Notes under the pieces: generated by a model
What the model was told of the DNA's origin: nothing
The model's database searches: none
The model's input: only the letters and a program-made list of their open reading frames with translations
Made by a program: the position numbers and the translations under genes
Assembly: GCA_005808665.1 (NCBI GenBank)
Contig: SYLG01000038.1
Coordinates: 1-37,485, forward strand
Length of the DNA: 37,485 nt
From: Planctomycetia bacterium
Lineage (GTDB): Bacteria; Planctomycetota; Planctomycetia; Gemmatales; Gemmataceae
Reading direction: 5' to 3'
Part shown: one piece after another, positions 1-8,833 of the stretch
Layout of the letters: the number at the start of each line of letters is the position of its first letter
Numbering within the stretch: position 1 is the first letter of the stretch

Positions 1-1548
1 AACATCACAGCCAAAGGTCTCACCGTTTCGGGAACAACGGCTGCCAACAAGGTTTATGATGGTGGGACCACCTCGATCTTGACCACCAGTTCCTCTGCCT
101 TGGTTGGTGTTGTTTCGGGAGATTCGGTGACTTTGGGAGGCACGGCGGTAGGGACCTTTGCTTCCGCCAATGTTGGTGTCCCCATCGTTGTCAGAATAAC
201 CGGGTTTTCTCTGGATGGAACCTCGGCCGTCAACTATTCCCTAATCCAACCTACTATCGAGGCAAGAATTTTTCACAAAGGCCTTGAGGTCCTAGGCACA
301 ACCGCAAGCAACAAGATTTATGATGGCAACACAAGTGCCACGGTAAGCCACGTTAATTCCGTCCTTGTGGGAATCGTCCCAGGCGATTTGGTAACCCTTG
401 GTGGAACGGCGGTAGGCACCTTTGCTTCACCAAACATTGGCAACGACATCGTCGTCAGCATAACAGGATTTACCCTGGAAGGGGCTTCTGCTAGCAACTA
501 TAAGATATTACCCCATGATAAAACGGCCTCTACTTTAGGTTTAGGCAACCACTCGGTCACACAAACCGCCACTGTTGCTAACATCATAGGATTTGAGGAA
601 GAGGGCCCCCCAAACAATCAGGGATATGAGAATCCCTTGGTGGTTTCCCCAAGAGTCGGTGAATCCGAAGTGGTGATCTACTATTCCGACAACCAGCCAC
701 GGGCCCGCCTCAGACCCATGGGTGCATGGACGGGTGGGATCCGCTCCGCTGTGGGTGATGTTACCGGGGACGGATTTGCCGATTTCGTCTTTGCAGCAGG
801 ACCTGGGGGCGGTCCCCGAATTGTCGTCATCGACGGATTAAGTTTGAATCAGGTCTCGAGTTTCTTTGCCTATTCGAGCACCTTTCGAGGTGGCATTTAC
901 ATTAGTTCGGGGGATCTGAACGGCGATGGGGTAGCCGAAATCGTAACCGGGGCAGGAGCTACCGGAGGGCCCCATGTTCAATCCTTCAATGCGTTTGGGG
1001 TAAAGGTCAACCCCGGTTTCTATGCCTATGCCACCACTTTTACGGGTGGAGTTACCGTTGCCACGGGTGACCTCAATGGGGATGGGATGGCGGAGATCAT
1101 CACCGGGGCTGCGACCAATGGTGGATCCAATGTCCGCAGTTTTAGTGCCAATGGCGTTCGGGGAAGCCTGAATTTCTTTGCTTATTCCCCATCCTTTATG
1201 GGCGGGGTCAATGTGGCGGCCGGTGACCTGAATGGGGATGGAATCGCCGAGGTAATCACGGGTCCCGGAGCTTCCGGTGGACCTAGTGTCAAGATCTTCG
1301 ACGCCAATGCCAACCCCTTAGCCTCATTCAACGCCTATTCCCCAAGCTATACGGGAGGAATAACCGTAGGAGTGATTGACCCAACCAACGACGGTACTTT
1401 TGAAGTGGTTATTGGTCCAGCCACAGGTGGGGCTAATTACCCTGGTTCCGCTGCCAACCTTTATGGCTTGGTTGGACAAAAGTTTGTTTTTATTTCAAGC
1501 ATCATTGCTTATGGCAAATCCTATACCGGGGGAATTTGGGTAGCTTAG
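1..1548 (+). CDS. MBG-repeat / FG-GAP-repeat surface protein (5' end outside window)
   Basis: The reading frame is open from base 1 to a TAG at 1546-1548, so only the C-terminal part is visible. The first ~200 residues are MBG/YDG-type repeats, recognisable by GLTVSGTTA, NKVYDG, VTLGGTAVGTFAS and NY; two units are visible. After an EEEGPPNNQG linker come about five FG-GAP/VCBS-like units with a period near 50 residues. Each has a Gly-rich strand and an Asp-rich calcium-binding-like loop (GDLNGDGVAEI, GDLNGDGMAEI, GDLNGDGIAEV); the last unit is degenerate (DPTNDG). In planctomycetes such proteins are extracellular adhesin or cell-surface proteins; the ligand is unknown. The N-terminal secretion signal is outside the window. 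The MBG units resemble those of the giant protein at the other end of the window. It converges on the DUF2617 gene with a 40 bp gap and no clear terminator. Confidence 0.85.
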   Translation, partial: NITAKGLTVSGTTAANKVYDGGTTSILTTSSSALVGVVSGDSVTLGGTAVGTFASANVGVPIVVRITGFSLDGTSAVNYSLIQPTIEARIFHKGLEVLGTTASNKIYDGNTSATVSHVNSVLVGIVPGDLVTLGGTAVGTFASPNIGNDIVVSITGFTLEGASASNYKILPHDKTASTLGLGNHSVTQTATVANIIGFEEEGPPNNQGYENPLVVSPRVGESEVVIYYSDNQPRARLRPMGAWTGGIRSAVGDVTGDGFADFVFAAGPGGGPRIVVIDGLSLNQVSSFFAYSSTFRGGIYISSGDLNGDGVAEIVTGAGATGGPHVQSFNAFGVKVNPGFYAYATTFTGGVTVATGDLNGDGMAEIITGAATNGGSNVRSFSANGVRGSLNFFAYSPSFMGGVNVAAGDLNGDGIAEVITGPGASGGPSVKIFDANANPLASFNAYSPSYTGGITVGVIDPTNDGTFEVVIGPATGGANYPGSAANLYGLVGQKFVFISSIIAYGKSYTGGIWVA

Positions 1549-1588
1549 TTGCCTGCCAAAAGGGGGAATGGGCCTGCTGTTCCTTCCA

Positions 1589-2185
1589 TTATATCTTTGG
1601 TTGGAAGCCCCAGGGAGCGGCGGATTGCGGTTGCTCTATCATGGATTGAATACGAACTATGCGGCATTGCATAGGGTGGGTGTGGAAGGCGGTCATCACC
1701 AGGCAACCTGGTCGTGATTCCACCACAAGGAAAGCCAAACCAGGTAACCAGGGATCTGAACCGGTATGGTCGGGCCAGAATCGTAGCGACAATCCCCGCC
1801 CCCTGGCATCGGATTCAAGATCGTCATGAAATTGGGCATATTGCGAGGTGCTCAGTTGTTCGACCGAAACAATTGCCTCAAAGCGCCAGCCTGGAGCCAT
1901 GACGAAATGGCCTCCATGGCCCGATTCCGGACGAAGAGTCAATTGGCGGCCTCCCCGGGGTAGCCCATTACTAACGCTGGCCAGAACCTGGTGAAACTCC
2001 AACCGACCGAAGGACCATGAAATCGCATGGCCAGAAGGGGTAATCCGAAATACCAGGTTTTCCTTGCCCCGTGAAAGAACTTCGCGGGATTGCAACACCT
2101 GGAAAAGTTCAGGATGGGGCAACCGTTGAAATACCACCAGCTCCAAATCGCTGGTTTGGGGTTGGATGATGGCTTCTTTTTTCAC
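1589..2185 (-). CDS. DUF2617 family protein
   Basis: A 198-residue protein of unknown function. Its pattern fits my memory of the DUF2617 family of planctomycetes and actinobacteria: HPELF near the N-terminus, then RITPSGHAISW, and a C-terminal AFHTHPMQCRIVRIQS segment (family form close to AFHTFPDDxAIVKTQS). No signal peptide or membrane segment is visible, so it is probably cytoplasmic. The start is GTG at 2183-2185, overlapping the TGA of the upstream lyase-family gene in a GTGA junction. This implies translational coupling and a shared transcript. The role is unknown; the pairing with a PEP mutase/isocitrate lyase-type enzyme is the only functional hint. The family call rests on pattern recognition, not on a search. 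Confidence 0.65.
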   Translation of the reverse strand: MKKEAIIQPQTSDLELVVFQRLPHPELFQVLQSREVLSRGKENLVFRITPSGHAISWSFGRLEFHQVLASVSNGLPRGGRQLTLRPESGHGGHFVMAPGWRFEAIVSVEQLSTSQYAQFHDDLESDARGRGLSLRFWPDHTGSDPWLPGLAFLVVESRPGCLVMTAFHTHPMQCRIVRIQSMIEQPQSAAPWGFQPKI

Positions 2186-3066
2186 GGCTCCCTGGCCTTG
2201 AGCCGATCCTTTAGCCCCATGATCCCTTCCAGACCAAGAAGGGATTTTAAATCATGGAATGATCCTGTTTTTGCCGCCAAATGGTCCACCCGCCCTGTTT
2301 CCAATAGGTCCCTGGCAAGCTCACGAATTGCCTGGGCTGTAACCATAAGCGATTCAACGGGACATACCACAATGCGGTATCCGAGCCTTTCCAATTCCTG
2401 GGCGGGCAGGATTGGGGTCAAACCGCCGGAAAGCATATTGACGAGCATGGGTTTATTGAAAAGGTTGGGAATTTGTCGCAGTTCACTTTCCGATTGGGGT
2501 GCTTCGATAAAACCCACATCAGCTCCCGCTTCGAGGTAGGCATTCATCCGTTCGGCCGCCTTTTCGAAACCCTCCACAGCCCTTGCGTCGGTCCGGGCAA
2601 TCAGGACAAAATCAGGATCCTTGCGGGCATCCACCGCCGCCTTCCATTTCATCACCATATCGTCGCAAGAGATCAAACTTTTTCCAGGAAAATGTCCGCA
2701 CCTTTTGGGATGGGTTTGATCCTCAAGGAGCAAACCCGCCGCACCCGAGGATTCAAAAGTCCGGACCGTATGGGCCACATTATGCAGGTCCCCATAACCT
2801 GTGTCGGCATCCGCAACGACCGGAACGGAAACCCGTTGGGAAATACGCCGTACCTGGTCAGCCATTTGGTTCATTTCCAGAAGGCCAACATCGGGCAGGC
2901 CTAAAAGACTTGCCGCAGCACCAAACCCGCCCAGAAACAGCATCTCAAGCCCAGCTTGTTCCATAATCAAGGCGGAAAAACAGTCTTGGGCACCAAGGCT
3001 TAAAATGGCTTTTGGGCGAAGGAGGAGTTGGCGAAGGCGAGTCGTGGGTTTGGTGGCTGAAACCAT
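2182..3066 (-). CDS. Isocitrate lyase/PEP mutase family protein (methylisocitrate-lyase-like)
   Basis: A 294-residue soluble TIM-barrel enzyme of the ICL/PEPM superfamily, the size usual for PrpB. Visible motifs are the metal-binding VADADTGYGD (residues ~84-93), EDQ (115-117), the lyase loop KRCGH (121-125, catalytic Cys123), IARTDA and the C-terminal MLVNML strand. A Cys in the KRCGH loop is typical of isocitrate/2-methylisocitrate lyases, which cleave a C-C bond to give succinate plus glyoxylate or pyruvate. Phosphonomutases and oxaloacetate hydrolases of the superfamily usually lack this Cys. Substrate is not certain: no prpC or prpD neighbour is present, and other acid lyase or carboxyPEP mutase-like activities are possible. 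ATG start at 3064-3066. It is coupled by GTGA overlap to DUF2617 downstream. A short upstream reading frame and hairpin lie in its leader. Confidence 0.82.
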   Translation of the reverse strand: MVSATKPTTRLRQLLLRPKAILSLGAQDCFSALIMEQAGLEMLFLGGFGAAASLLGLPDVGLLEMNQMADQVRRISQRVSVPVVADADTGYGDLHNVAHTVRTFESSGAAGLLLEDQTHPKRCGHFPGKSLISCDDMVMKWKAAVDARKDPDFVLIARTDARAVEGFEKAAERMNAYLEAGADVGFIEAPQSESELRQIPNLFNKPMLVNMLSGGLTPILPAQELERLGYRIVVCPVESLMVTAQAIRELARDLLETGRVDHLAAKTGSFHDLKSLLGLEGIMGLKDRLKAREP

Positions 3067-3211
3067 CGGTTCTGATTACTCCAATGGGTTGGGAAGAGGG
3101 TGGCCTACCCCACCCATGGAGTCTTTTTTACAGATTTAGGAAACCAAAATTCTTCAGGGAACGACCCAAAGGGGACGGGAACAATGCCGCTCCTTCATTT
3201 ATCCCCGTTCG

Positions 3212-3886
3212 CTATTCTTGCTTGAATTCGGCCTGAATGATTTCCGGGAGGCTATTGGCCGTTGAAACCAGGGCGACCAGGTTGCCCGGAGAAAGCCTGA
3301 CACGATAGGACAAATCAAGCGAGGTTCCCTGCTTGGCCGTGGCTATGCCAACCATCCTTGCCTCGACACAGTATTTCTCAAGCAAAGGCCTAAGAATCGC
3401 ACAGGGATCCTGGACGACCGTCATCCTTACGCTCAAGGATCCTGGCAGGAAATCACCCGGAGAGGTGGCCCGGTTAATAACCCCCATGATAAGTGCGGCA
3501 AGGATTACCACGGGAACTCCAAAAGCCATCAGGTGCCCATAGCCCGCTCCGCAGGCCATCCCCGCAGCTACGGCAAATATTACAAACGCCGTGTCTCTGG
3601 TATCCTCAACAACCGTGCGAAAGCGGACAATGGACAGGGCCCCCACCAATCCAAAAGCCCTGGCAACGCTATTTCCAATAACAAGGGTTACCAAGGTAAT
3701 CAAAACGGCAAGGAGGACCAGGGTTGTTCCCAAGGTGCGGGAATCATGACGGGATCCCACCGTAAAGCGGTGAATGACCGCCACCGTGATACCCAAACCC
3801 AAAGCCATAAAAAGCCTGGCGGCAAGGATTTCAAAATCGGGAAGGGGATCCGTGCCGCCAATGCCTTCACTCAACCACTGAAACAT
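3212..3886 (-). CDS. DUF4956 integral membrane protein
   Basis: A 224-residue membrane protein of the DUF4956 family. The signature is the strongly conserved stretch around residues 70-100: GNSVARAFGLVGALSIVRFR followed by TVVEDTRDTAFVIFA. About four hydrophobic helices precede a soluble C-terminal domain (from ~residue 140). I chose ATG 3884-3886 rather than an upstream in-frame start at 3958. It avoids overlap with the VTC gene, follows a good GGGAGGG ribosome-binding sequence, and gives a natural 20 bp spacing. DUF4956 genes often sit beside VTC-domain polyphosphate polymerases and CotH proteins, as here. A role as membrane partner of the polyphosphate polymerase is inference; the family has no firmly established function known to me. 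It is the last gene of the sigma-STK-CotH-VTC-DUF4956 run. Confidence 0.82.
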   Translation of the reverse strand: MFQWLSEGIGGTDPLPDFEILAARLFMALGLGITVAVIHRFTVGSRHDSRTLGTTLVLLAVLITLVTLVIGNSVARAFGLVGALSIVRFRTVVEDTRDTAFVIFAVAAGMACGAGYGHLMAFGVPVVILAALIMGVINRATSPGDFLPGSLSVRMTVVQDPCAILRPLLEKYCVEARMVGIATAKQGTSLDLSYRVRLSPGNLVALVSTANSLPEIIQAEFKQE

Positions 3887-3906
3887 CAAACCCTCCCGCC
3901 CATTTC

Positions 3907-4671
3907 CTAGGCGGTTTTGGAACCGGGATGCACTGCAATCCCAAGGACACTCATGCATCCCCGGTATTTGGAGTGGCCCCCGGGACGAAGTTTGAAATCG
4001 CGCATCAAAGCCCTCAATTGGCCGGGGATCTCGTCGAGGAACTTAAACTCCAGAACGCATTTACCGCCATGAACCGGTTTGCCTTGGGGTCCAAGGTCCA
4101 TGTCAAAACCCTTTGCAGCTTGCCCGCAAAGGTCGCGGTCCAGGGTAACCCGAATGTCGCCATTCTCTCCGATATAGGCTCTTCGTTCATAACTGATGAT
4201 GCAAACCGGTGCCAGGTTTTGGAGGCTGACTTCGGTCGAAAACCACCCGGATCCCATTAATTCTTCGGAAAGGTTGCTTTTATGTATTTCCATCCGATGT
4301 TTCAAAATGCGTTGCGCCCGTTTGGATTTGCGCTCGAGAAAAAGAGTATTCATCGAGCCATATTGCCTGATCCGGTATTTTCGGAAGGCATGGTTTCCGC
4401 ATCTGTGAAAAACATCCAACTGGGGTGTGTCAAAATAAAGACTTCGCACCTGGTATCCGCCCCCAATGCTATGGGGATCAGGTGCCAGGGATTCCTTCAG
4501 TCGGTCCTCAAACAACTGGGCCTCCTCCAGAGTCAACAGGAATTTTAGTTCCCGAGCCCCTTTGGGTTTTCCTGGAGTTAAGGCTTGCCGAAGGGAAGGT
4601 GACAAAGTGGCCGCTTGATTTTGGATCGATTGAACTGGGGGTGGTGAATCCGTGGTGCTTTCCCGAATCAT
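3907..4671 (-). CDS. VTC-domain polyphosphate polymerase
   Basis: A 254-residue protein with a VTC domain (triphosphate-tunnel fold), the family that makes polyphosphate from ATP in yeast Vtc4 and in bacterial homologues. Tunnel-strand motifs appear in order: RELKFLLT (~40-47), YQVRSLYFDTP (73-83), FRKYRIRQYG (96-105), LFLERKSKR (110-118), KHRMEI, SYERRAYIG (~165), RVTLDRDL, VLEFKF (~216) and HSKYRG near the end. The basic and acidic residues expected to line the tunnel are present. There is no membrane segment, so membrane attachment probably comes from the adjacent DUF4956 protein. The ATG start overlaps the TGA of the CotH gene (ATGA), indicating coupling. The stop is TAG, which shows that amber is a normal terminator here. 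Activity is inferred from family membership. Confidence 0.85.
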   Translation of the reverse strand: MIRESTTDSPPPVQSIQNQAATLSPSLRQALTPGKPKGARELKFLLTLEEAQLFEDRLKESLAPDPHSIGGGYQVRSLYFDTPQLDVFHRCGNHAFRKYRIRQYGSMNTLFLERKSKRAQRILKHRMEIHKSNLSEELMGSGWFSTEVSLQNLAPVCIISYERRAYIGENGDIRVTLDRDLCGQAAKGFDMDLGPQGKPVHGGKCVLEFKFLDEIPGQLRALMRDFKLRPGGHSKYRGCMSVLGIAVHPGSKTA

Positions 4672-6539
4672 TTTGCAAACCCTTGGATACTTGATTTGAC
4701 TTCGGCATTTTCCAATAAATACCGGGAGCGCTTTTCGGCAAACTCCCTTAAAGGAATCGCACCAGGCCCCCGACGCATTTGACCACCCGGCCTGTTTCTG
4801 GAGCCTTCCGGTGGAGGGGTGCGAAGGTCGGGTGCGGTTGCCTCCAGGAACTCATCATACCTTTCCAGTTTCCGTGTGTCATCCTTGACTTCCTTTTCAA
4901 TAAGGTTTCGCAAAAATTCGATTTGGGATCCGAGTCTTTCCCATGAAATATCCTCTTTGGCAAGGATATGGATGTTTTGAAGGTATTTTTGTCGAAAGGA
5001 AGGAACGGCTAGAATTTTACTTCGCAAAGGCTTACGGGGATCGTCAAGGCCAATTAAGGGGTCCAGTTCCACACCTTTGATATTCATCGCCCTGATTCCC
5101 CCCGGTCCACCAAATCCCCCTGGCATACCAGGGCCCATGGTACGCATTTGGGTGAACATTTGCCGTTGTTTACCATCCAGAAGTTGATTCATGCGTTCAT
5201 CTGTTTCTTTTTGCAACCGCGCCAAGGCAGAAATTTGGGCCGTGTTCAACCTGAGTTCCTGTTGAATCCCTTGAGATAGAATCTCGCCCGGTTTGGGGAA
5301 ATCCATTCCCATTCTTCCTCCCGGAGGTCCCCCCATTCCCGGACCCATGGGTTGACGAAATGCTTCGTTCATATCGTGGGGCACAAAATGAAAGACCCCC
5401 CCTTTATCTTTGTAAATGGAAAAGTCAGAAGCCCGGATCCAATACCCATCGGTGTTGATAAGGGCAACATCCAACGCCAAAAACCAAAGGAGCTGATCCA
5501 CATCCAAAATCGGCTTGATCGCCCCCTCCAACTTGTCCACCGGAGTTTGGTTCAGGATTTTGCAAAGGTGGATCAAATCTTTCCATGCCGTATCGTCCTT
5601 CCCTGATTTGAGTTCATAGCGGCGTTTGTAATCCTACGGATTCTCCCCAAGGTAATCAAGCCCACCCCCGCCACCAGGACTACCTCGAACTTTCCAGCGG
5701 GCCGGTTTTGCCTCGCCCCCTTTGTGCTTGTAACGGGAATCCACAAATTCCTTGTTGAATTGTTCCACATTCACATACAACCCCCAGCTCTCGCCATTGA
5801 TTACCACTTTGACAAAGTTTGCCCTTGGAGCGGGAAGGTATTTGTTGGCAATTTGGGAATAAAGAATGGTACTCATCATGGAGGCGTCTTCATGGCAATT
5901 GAGCAAATTGAGAGATTTCACCCCCATAACCCGTTGGCTGGAATCCTCAAGGTCGATGGAAATACTTAAGGATCGTTTGGAACCGGAGGGAACACCCATA
6001 TAAGAAGACATCCCCCGAAAATGGACCCCTACCCGACCCTTGTGGGTGGTGCCTTCAAGAGTCATTTTTGCGGGCACATCGACATCGGTTCCATGAAACT
6101 CCTCGAGTTCTTTTTCCCAATCGGGTAATTCAAAATCGAGGAAAAGGGTGCGGAGTGTGGTCAAATCGTAAAGGTCTTTGCCGGGAAAACGCTTTACGCT
6201 TTCAACGGTGACTTTTGGACCGGGAGTGCCTGTCGTTGGTGGGCCCATTCCACCTGGTCCACCCCGCCTGGGGCCAAAGCCCCCCCGGTAGTTTTCAAGG
6301 GCCAATCCTGCCCGGGCGGTTTTACGCTCTTCAATATCTAAAATCCTGTTTTTGTTTTTGTCGTAGGTTTTGAGGATTTTTCGTTCCTTACCCATTCCCG
6401 GAGGTCCAAAACCACCTGGAAAACCAGGTCCCCCAGGGGAACCGCCCGGACCTGCCCTGGGGAAGTCCTGAACGGGTTGCGCCGCTAAACCCGCTGTAAC
6501 CAGGCCCCATGCCACCAAACAAAATCCGATCATTTTCAC
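4668..6539 (-). pseudogene. Secreted CotH-family kinase, interrupted by an in-frame amber codon
   Basis: A 623-codon gene whose codon 302 is TAG (5634-5636). Before it (5634-6539) lie a signal peptide (~1-20), a Gly/Pro-rich stretch, an EF-hand loop at 60-71 (DKNKNRILDIEE, with ligands at loop positions 1, 3, 5, 9 and 12) and the N-lobe of a CotH kinase, ending GLDYLGENP. After it the same frame continues without loss: DYKRRYELKSGKDD, then DVALINTDGYWIRASDF and the catalytic-type PHDMNEAF (~387-394). An LTxxQ-like helical insert follows at ~421-462. No indel is needed, so it is a point change, an error or a read-through site. GTG 6537-6539 is the preferred start: GGAG lies 9 bp upstream, inside the end of the STK gene. 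CotH proteins phosphorylate extracytoplasmic proteins. The downstream ATGA overlap with VTC is intact. Confidence 0.85.
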
Positions 6540-6544
6540 CTTTT

Positions 6545-8833
6545 TTATCTCCGTTCAGGTCCGGGATAGGGTCCCCGGGGACCAGAAAAACCGCCTCGAA
6601 AAAGCATCTGCCCGGGAAGATTTACCAGGTTTCCCGTCATTTCCGACCATTTCACCAATTGTTCTTTGTTTAACAATGTAAGAATTTGAACCATACTGGA
6701 CCTTCGAAGCTCGTCCCGGGAGGATCGGACAAGCTCACCCTTTGGGCCGAGGTTCCCCTTGGGTTCCCCTTTGAAATCCCTGAAAGGGGGAAGGGGTGGA
6801 CCAAAACCGGGACCCTCTGGCGGTCGTGGGCCAAAACCGGGACCGTCAAGGGGTGGCGGACCAAAACCAGTGCGCCCTCCCTCCAAAAGGGTCCGGATTT
6901 TTTCCTTTTGCTCCGGTGAAATCGCCAAGGCAAGTATCACATCGGGCAAAAGAAAGGCCATCGGTCCTTGCGATTGCAAAGCCAATTGCCGAAAACGGCC
7001 CAGTTGATCGGGGCGTAGAATTGCCTGAAGGCTTGTTTCCCTTTCCTTGGCCATTTCCAAAAAACGCTGTTTTCGTTCTTCCCCGCTAAGCTTTCCAAAT
7101 TCGCGGAAACTTTCTTCGCGCCGGTTTCCCAGGTTCCCGCCAAGTTCACGAAGGGCAAGTTCCTGGGTTTCGGAAAGATGCAATTGCTCAAGGACAACCG
7201 GAGCATTCAATAGGTACAGGCTTCGGTCTCCCTGAAGCACCGCCAGATCTTCCAGAATTCTCCGGACACGGTCCCGGGTTATTGCCAGTTCGGTTTGGGA
7301 TGCAGGGTCGTCCCTTCGCAATTCGATGAATTCCTGATAATAGGCCAACGCCGTTTCCAAAAGCCTCCGCCTAACCCCCTCCATGGGGTGAATGGAAGCA
7401 AGTTCCTCCTCGGCCACCTCAATCAATTCATCCGCCGATCGTCTGGCAAGGTCAAATCGTTGATTTGCCTCAAGGGCCCGTTCTTTTTCCCGTTCAAGGG
7501 CTCGTTGCGTCAATGATTGTTGGCGCATAACCACAGCGGTTGAAATGCCAAGGACTACTACCGAGATGCATAGGACAATGACCGAGGCCCAAACCACCGA
7601 AGGATGCCTCCTGATCCATTTTCGACCATGGTCGATCAGGGAAGGCCTCCTGGCAAGGATAGGTCGGTTTTCGAGAAAGCGCCTAAGGTCTTCGGCAAGA
7701 TTAAAAGCATTGGCATATCTTTCTATAGGTAGTTTTGCCATCGCCTTCAGGATAATTGTTTCGATCTCCTCCGGGATGGATTTATCGATGGCCTGAAGGG
7801 CAACCGGTTCCTCGTGGAGGATTTTGTGGAGAAGGCTTTGCCTATCCTGGCCGGGAAAAGCGGGTTCATGGCAAAGCAATTCATAAAGCGTGGCACCCAG
7901 GGAGTAGATGTCGGTTCGATGGTCAACTTCAAGGCGCCTCCCCGCCGCCTGTTCCGGGCTCATATACCGAAGGGTCCCGAAAATGTCGCCCGTCTGGGTA
8001 AGCCCGCAGTCGGTGCTTACCTGAGCCAGTCCAAAGTCGGTAATCCAGGCATTACCCTTACCATCCAGCAGGAGGTTGGCAGGTTTAATATCCCGATGGA
8101 CAACCCCTGCCTCGTGGGCATATTCCAATGCTTCGGCAACCTGCAAACCCAACTTTGCCACGGCCCGGTGGTTGTCAATGGACCGGATGGATCGGCTGGT
8201 TTGGAGCCCGCTTTGAGGAATGGTTGAGGTAGATTTAAGATCGGTAGTGTTACTCAAATGGCTGGAAGGCAATCCAAGTCTTAGTTCTTTTATCACTACA
8301 TCCAGGGGGCGTCCGTCGATGATCTGCATGGCATAATAGTGCACACCACGATCACAGCCCACGGCATGAACCGGCACGATATTTGAATGGTGAAGTTGGG
8401 CGGCGGCATGAGCTTCGGTTTGAAACCGCTGGAGCTGTTTTGCATTCAAGGCCGCTGCAAAGGGTAAGACTTTGAGGGCAACACGACGGCCCAAGCTGAG
8501 TTGGACCGCCTCATAGACTACCCCCATACCCCCCCTGCCGATTTCCCGGACAATTCTGAAATCCCCCAACGGTTCACGGGGGATCTCTGTTTTCGGGGAA
8601 ACTTCGACATTTTGTCCCATCCTTCCCGCCGCATGGGCAAGGTCGATTCCGTCAAAAAATTCGGCTAATTGATTAGTAATGTCGGGACATCGGTCAAAAT
8701 ACGATTTCCTCTGGGGTGTTTTTCCCAACTCCCATTCGGCAAGGTATTCCCGGGCCAATGTTAAAATCCGGGGATCGTCCGGTGCACTATCATCACAATC
8801 GTTCTTTGGAAGGGTTTCCCTGGTATCGCTCAC
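6545..8833 (-). CDS. Membrane Ser/Thr protein kinase (PknB/Hanks type) with LTxxQ-like extracytoplasmic region
   Basis: A 762-residue kinase. The cytoplasmic catalytic domain has the glycine loop IGRGGMGVVYEA (~98-109), VALKVL with the ATP-binding Lys near 121, HRDIKPANLLLD with catalytic Asp near 248, DFGLAQ near 266 and MSPEQAAG near 291. A single transmembrane helix lies at ~413-436. The extracytoplasmic part starts with a probable coiled coil. It then has a helical region (~548-654) with repeated LS/LRPDQ/ISPEQ segments like LTxxQ (Spy/CpxP-type) motifs, followed by a GFGPPP-type Gly/Pro-rich tail. I chose GTG 8831-8833 because it forms a GTGA overlap with the sigma-factor stop; the in-frame extension to 8881 would run deep into that gene. 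The CotH gene starts 5 bp downstream. The kinase is probably a sensor for the ECF factor or envelope state (inference). Confidence 0.9.
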   Translation of the reverse strand: MSDTRETLPKNDCDDSAPDDPRILTLAREYLAEWELGKTPQRKSYFDRCPDITNQLAEFFDGIDLAHAAGRMGQNVEVSPKTEIPREPLGDFRIVREIGRGGMGVVYEAVQLSLGRRVALKVLPFAAALNAKQLQRFQTEAHAAAQLHHSNIVPVHAVGCDRGVHYYAMQIIDGRPLDVVIKELRLGLPSSHLSNTTDLKSTSTIPQSGLQTSRSIRSIDNHRAVAKLGLQVAEALEYAHEAGVVHRDIKPANLLLDGKGNAWITDFGLAQVSTDCGLTQTGDIFGTLRYMSPEQAAGRRLEVDHRTDIYSLGATLYELLCHEPAFPGQDRQSLLHKILHEEPVALQAIDKSIPEEIETIILKAMAKLPIERYANAFNLAEDLRRFLENRPILARRPSLIDHGRKWIRRHPSVVWASVIVLCISVVVLGISTAVVMRQQSLTQRALEREKERALEANQRFDLARRSADELIEVAEEELASIHPMEGVRRRLLETALAYYQEFIELRRDDPASQTELAITRDRVRRILEDLAVLQGDRSLYLLNAPVVLEQLHLSETQELALRELGGNLGNRREESFREFGKLSGEERKQRFLEMAKERETSLQAILRPDQLGRFRQLALQSQGPMAFLLPDVILALAISPEQKEKIRTLLEGGRTGFGPPPLDGPGFGPRPPEGPGFGPPLPPFRDFKGEPKGNLGPKGELVRSSRDELRRSSMVQILTLLNKEQLVKWSEMTGNLVNLPGQMLFRGGFSGPRGPYPGPERR

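Noticed and set aside
3098-3129. A hairpin plus T-run resembling a plus-strand terminator.
   Set aside because: Both flanking genes are on the minus strand, so it would terminate no known transcript; it is discussed only as a leader hairpin.
5573-5770. A short separate minus-strand frame across the amber site, which might suggest a frameshift in the CotH gene.
   Set aside because: The two CotH halves share one frame (both minus-strand frames end at coordinates divisible by three) and read through the TAG without loss; no frameshift is needed.
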